The translations under genes and the position numbers were made by a program. A stretch of 13,388 bases of DNA from positions 1-13,388 of the forward strand of contig JASIEN010000727.1 in NCBI GenBank assembly GCA_030045935.1, in the 5' to 3' direction. A model generated the notes under the pieces. The model was not told the DNA's origin and ran no database searches. It saw nothing but the letters and a program-made list of their open reading frames with translations. Shown here piece by piece: positions 12,705 to 13,388 of this stretch. Every line of letters starts with the position of its first letter. The first letter of the stretch is position 1. The stretch comes from Candidatus Sulfotelmatobacter sp. (GTDB taxonomy: Bacteria; Acidobacteriota; Terriglobia; Terriglobales; Acidobacteriaceae).

Positions 12705-13388
12705 TCATGAATGGGACTTGGCTGACTCTACTTCCACCAAGACGGAATAAAACGTGGCCGAGTTGCCCATGTCGGTAAGTTTTTCTGAGGTAAGGACGTT
12801 GATGTTGCAGCCACCGGGTCCGAGCTTGGCCCAGTTCAACCGCGCTGAGACTACTCCGGGTTGTACGGTGCCATCCACGCGGGCTCTGAGGAAGATTTCT
12901 CCTCGATGGTTGAAGACGCGGACGGTATCTCCATCTGCGATGTGGCGCGCGTGGGCATCGGATTCGTGCATTTCAAGAAGATTGGTTTCTTCCATCTGCT
13001 GGGTCGAGGGCAGATTGGAAAATGTCGAGTTCAGGAAATTGTCGGCTTTCCGCGCAAGGAGCTCGAGGGGAAAGCTGGGTTTGCCGTTTCCATGGCGCGA
13101 TTCCTTCGGCGGCATAAATTCTACAACTGGATCGAGCCCTTGGGCTTTGAGCGTCTGGCTGTAAAGTTCGGCTTTGCCTGAAGGTGTGCGAAAATTGCCA
13201 TGAGCGAAGGGCAGGAATGGGGCCGAGCCGAAATTGAGTTGAATGTGGCCTTCGCGTTCTAGACGTTCCCGGGTGATTCCTTCCAGCCAGGGGTTTCCCG
13301 AATTCAGAGCCCCCTCGATCATTTCGTCGGTGCTTTCGGTAAAGCATCCGTCTTTGAATCCCATCCGCTCGGCCAGCGAGCGGAACAC
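12705..13388 (-). CDS. Molybdopterin oxidoreductase, C-terminal part (cut by window edge)
   Basis: Only the last 227 or so codons of this gene are inside the window; the start lies beyond 13388, and the GTG at the edge is not a real start. The fragment shows FRTPSGKAELYS (66-77 of the fragment), a hallmark of the DMSO reductase/BisC superfamily, then a molybdopterin-dinucleotide binding domain (about 105-222) with GDTVRVFNHRGEI, PGVVSARLNW and GGCNINVLTSEKLTDMG. The superfamily includes formate dehydrogenases, nitrate, polysulfide, arsenate and DMSO reductases and others, which cannot be told apart from this end alone. Iron-sulfur and metal-ligand residues are outside the window. The gene ends about 185 bp before the bamA promoter and is probably a separate unit. 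Confidence 0.9.
   Translation of the reverse strand: MFRSLAERMGFKDGCFTESTDEMIEGALNSGNPWLEGITRERLEREGHIQLNFGSAPFLPFAHGNFRTPSGKAELYSQTLKAQGLDPVVEFMPPKESRHGNGKPSFPLELLARKADNFLNSTFSNLPSTQQMEETNLLEMHESDAHARHIADGDTVRVFNHRGEIFLRARVDGTVQPGVVSARLNWAKLGPGGCNINVLTSEKLTDMGNSATFYSVLVEVESAKSHS

Noticed and set aside
1..13388. CRISPR, tRNA, rRNA, transposase, phage or defence system
   Set aside because: I looked for regularly spaced direct repeats, cloverleaf ends and typical protein motifs on both strands and found none.

Overview
The window reads as a chromosomal segment of an Acidobacteriota bacterium, probably class Terriglobia. The grounds are moderately high GC, a diderm gene set (BamA, an OmpH/Skp-like chaperone, an LpxH-like enzyme, a TonB-domain protein, a small beta-barrel protein), and intergenic spacers packed with short GC-rich stem-loop repeats of a kind I associate with that phylum. 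The phylum call is inference from recall, not from a search. I see no rRNA, tRNA, CRISPR array, transposase, integrase or phage gene.

Layout. Positions 1-860 hold a repeat-rich spacer and a small plus-strand membrane protein of the DUF6580 type. Converging on it is a minus-strand VTT/DedA-like membrane protein (975-1604). Next comes a tightly coupled plus-strand pair (1865-3916): an LpxH-like metallophosphoesterase and an MGDG-synthase/MurG-type glycosyltransferase, followed by terminator-like stem-loops. From 4043 to the right edge all genes lie on the minus strand. Read in their own direction (right to left) they are: the C-terminal part of a molybdopterin oxidoreductase (cut by the window edge), bamA, a serine hydrolase of the beta-lactamase/PBP4 type, an ompH/skp-like gene, a TonB-domain gene, alanine racemase, and a small outer-membrane beta-barrel gene.

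How they fit together. Most of the window serves the cell envelope. BamA inserts beta-barrel proteins, and the OmpH/Skp-like protein would escort them through the periplasm. The TonB-domain protein would energise outer-membrane receptors. Alanine racemase supplies D-alanine for peptidoglycan. The LpxH-like/GT28 pair points to lipid A or glycolipid synthesis. The serine hydrolase between bamA and ompH is the least expected member, because bamA and ompH/skp are often adjacent.

Regulatory signals. A near-consensus sigma70 promoter (TTGACG, 17 bp, TATAAT; minus strand, 7938-7910) lies about 260 bp upstream of ompH. It predicts a leader of about 255 nt containing a 27-codon ORF, two adjoining hairpins and three tandem 13-14 bp repeats. 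This leader is the part of the window I find most worth following up. bamA has its own promoter-like sequence with a perfect TATAAT. alr has a TATAAT so close to its GTG codon that its mRNA may be leaderless. A strong intrinsic terminator separates ompH from the TonB gene.
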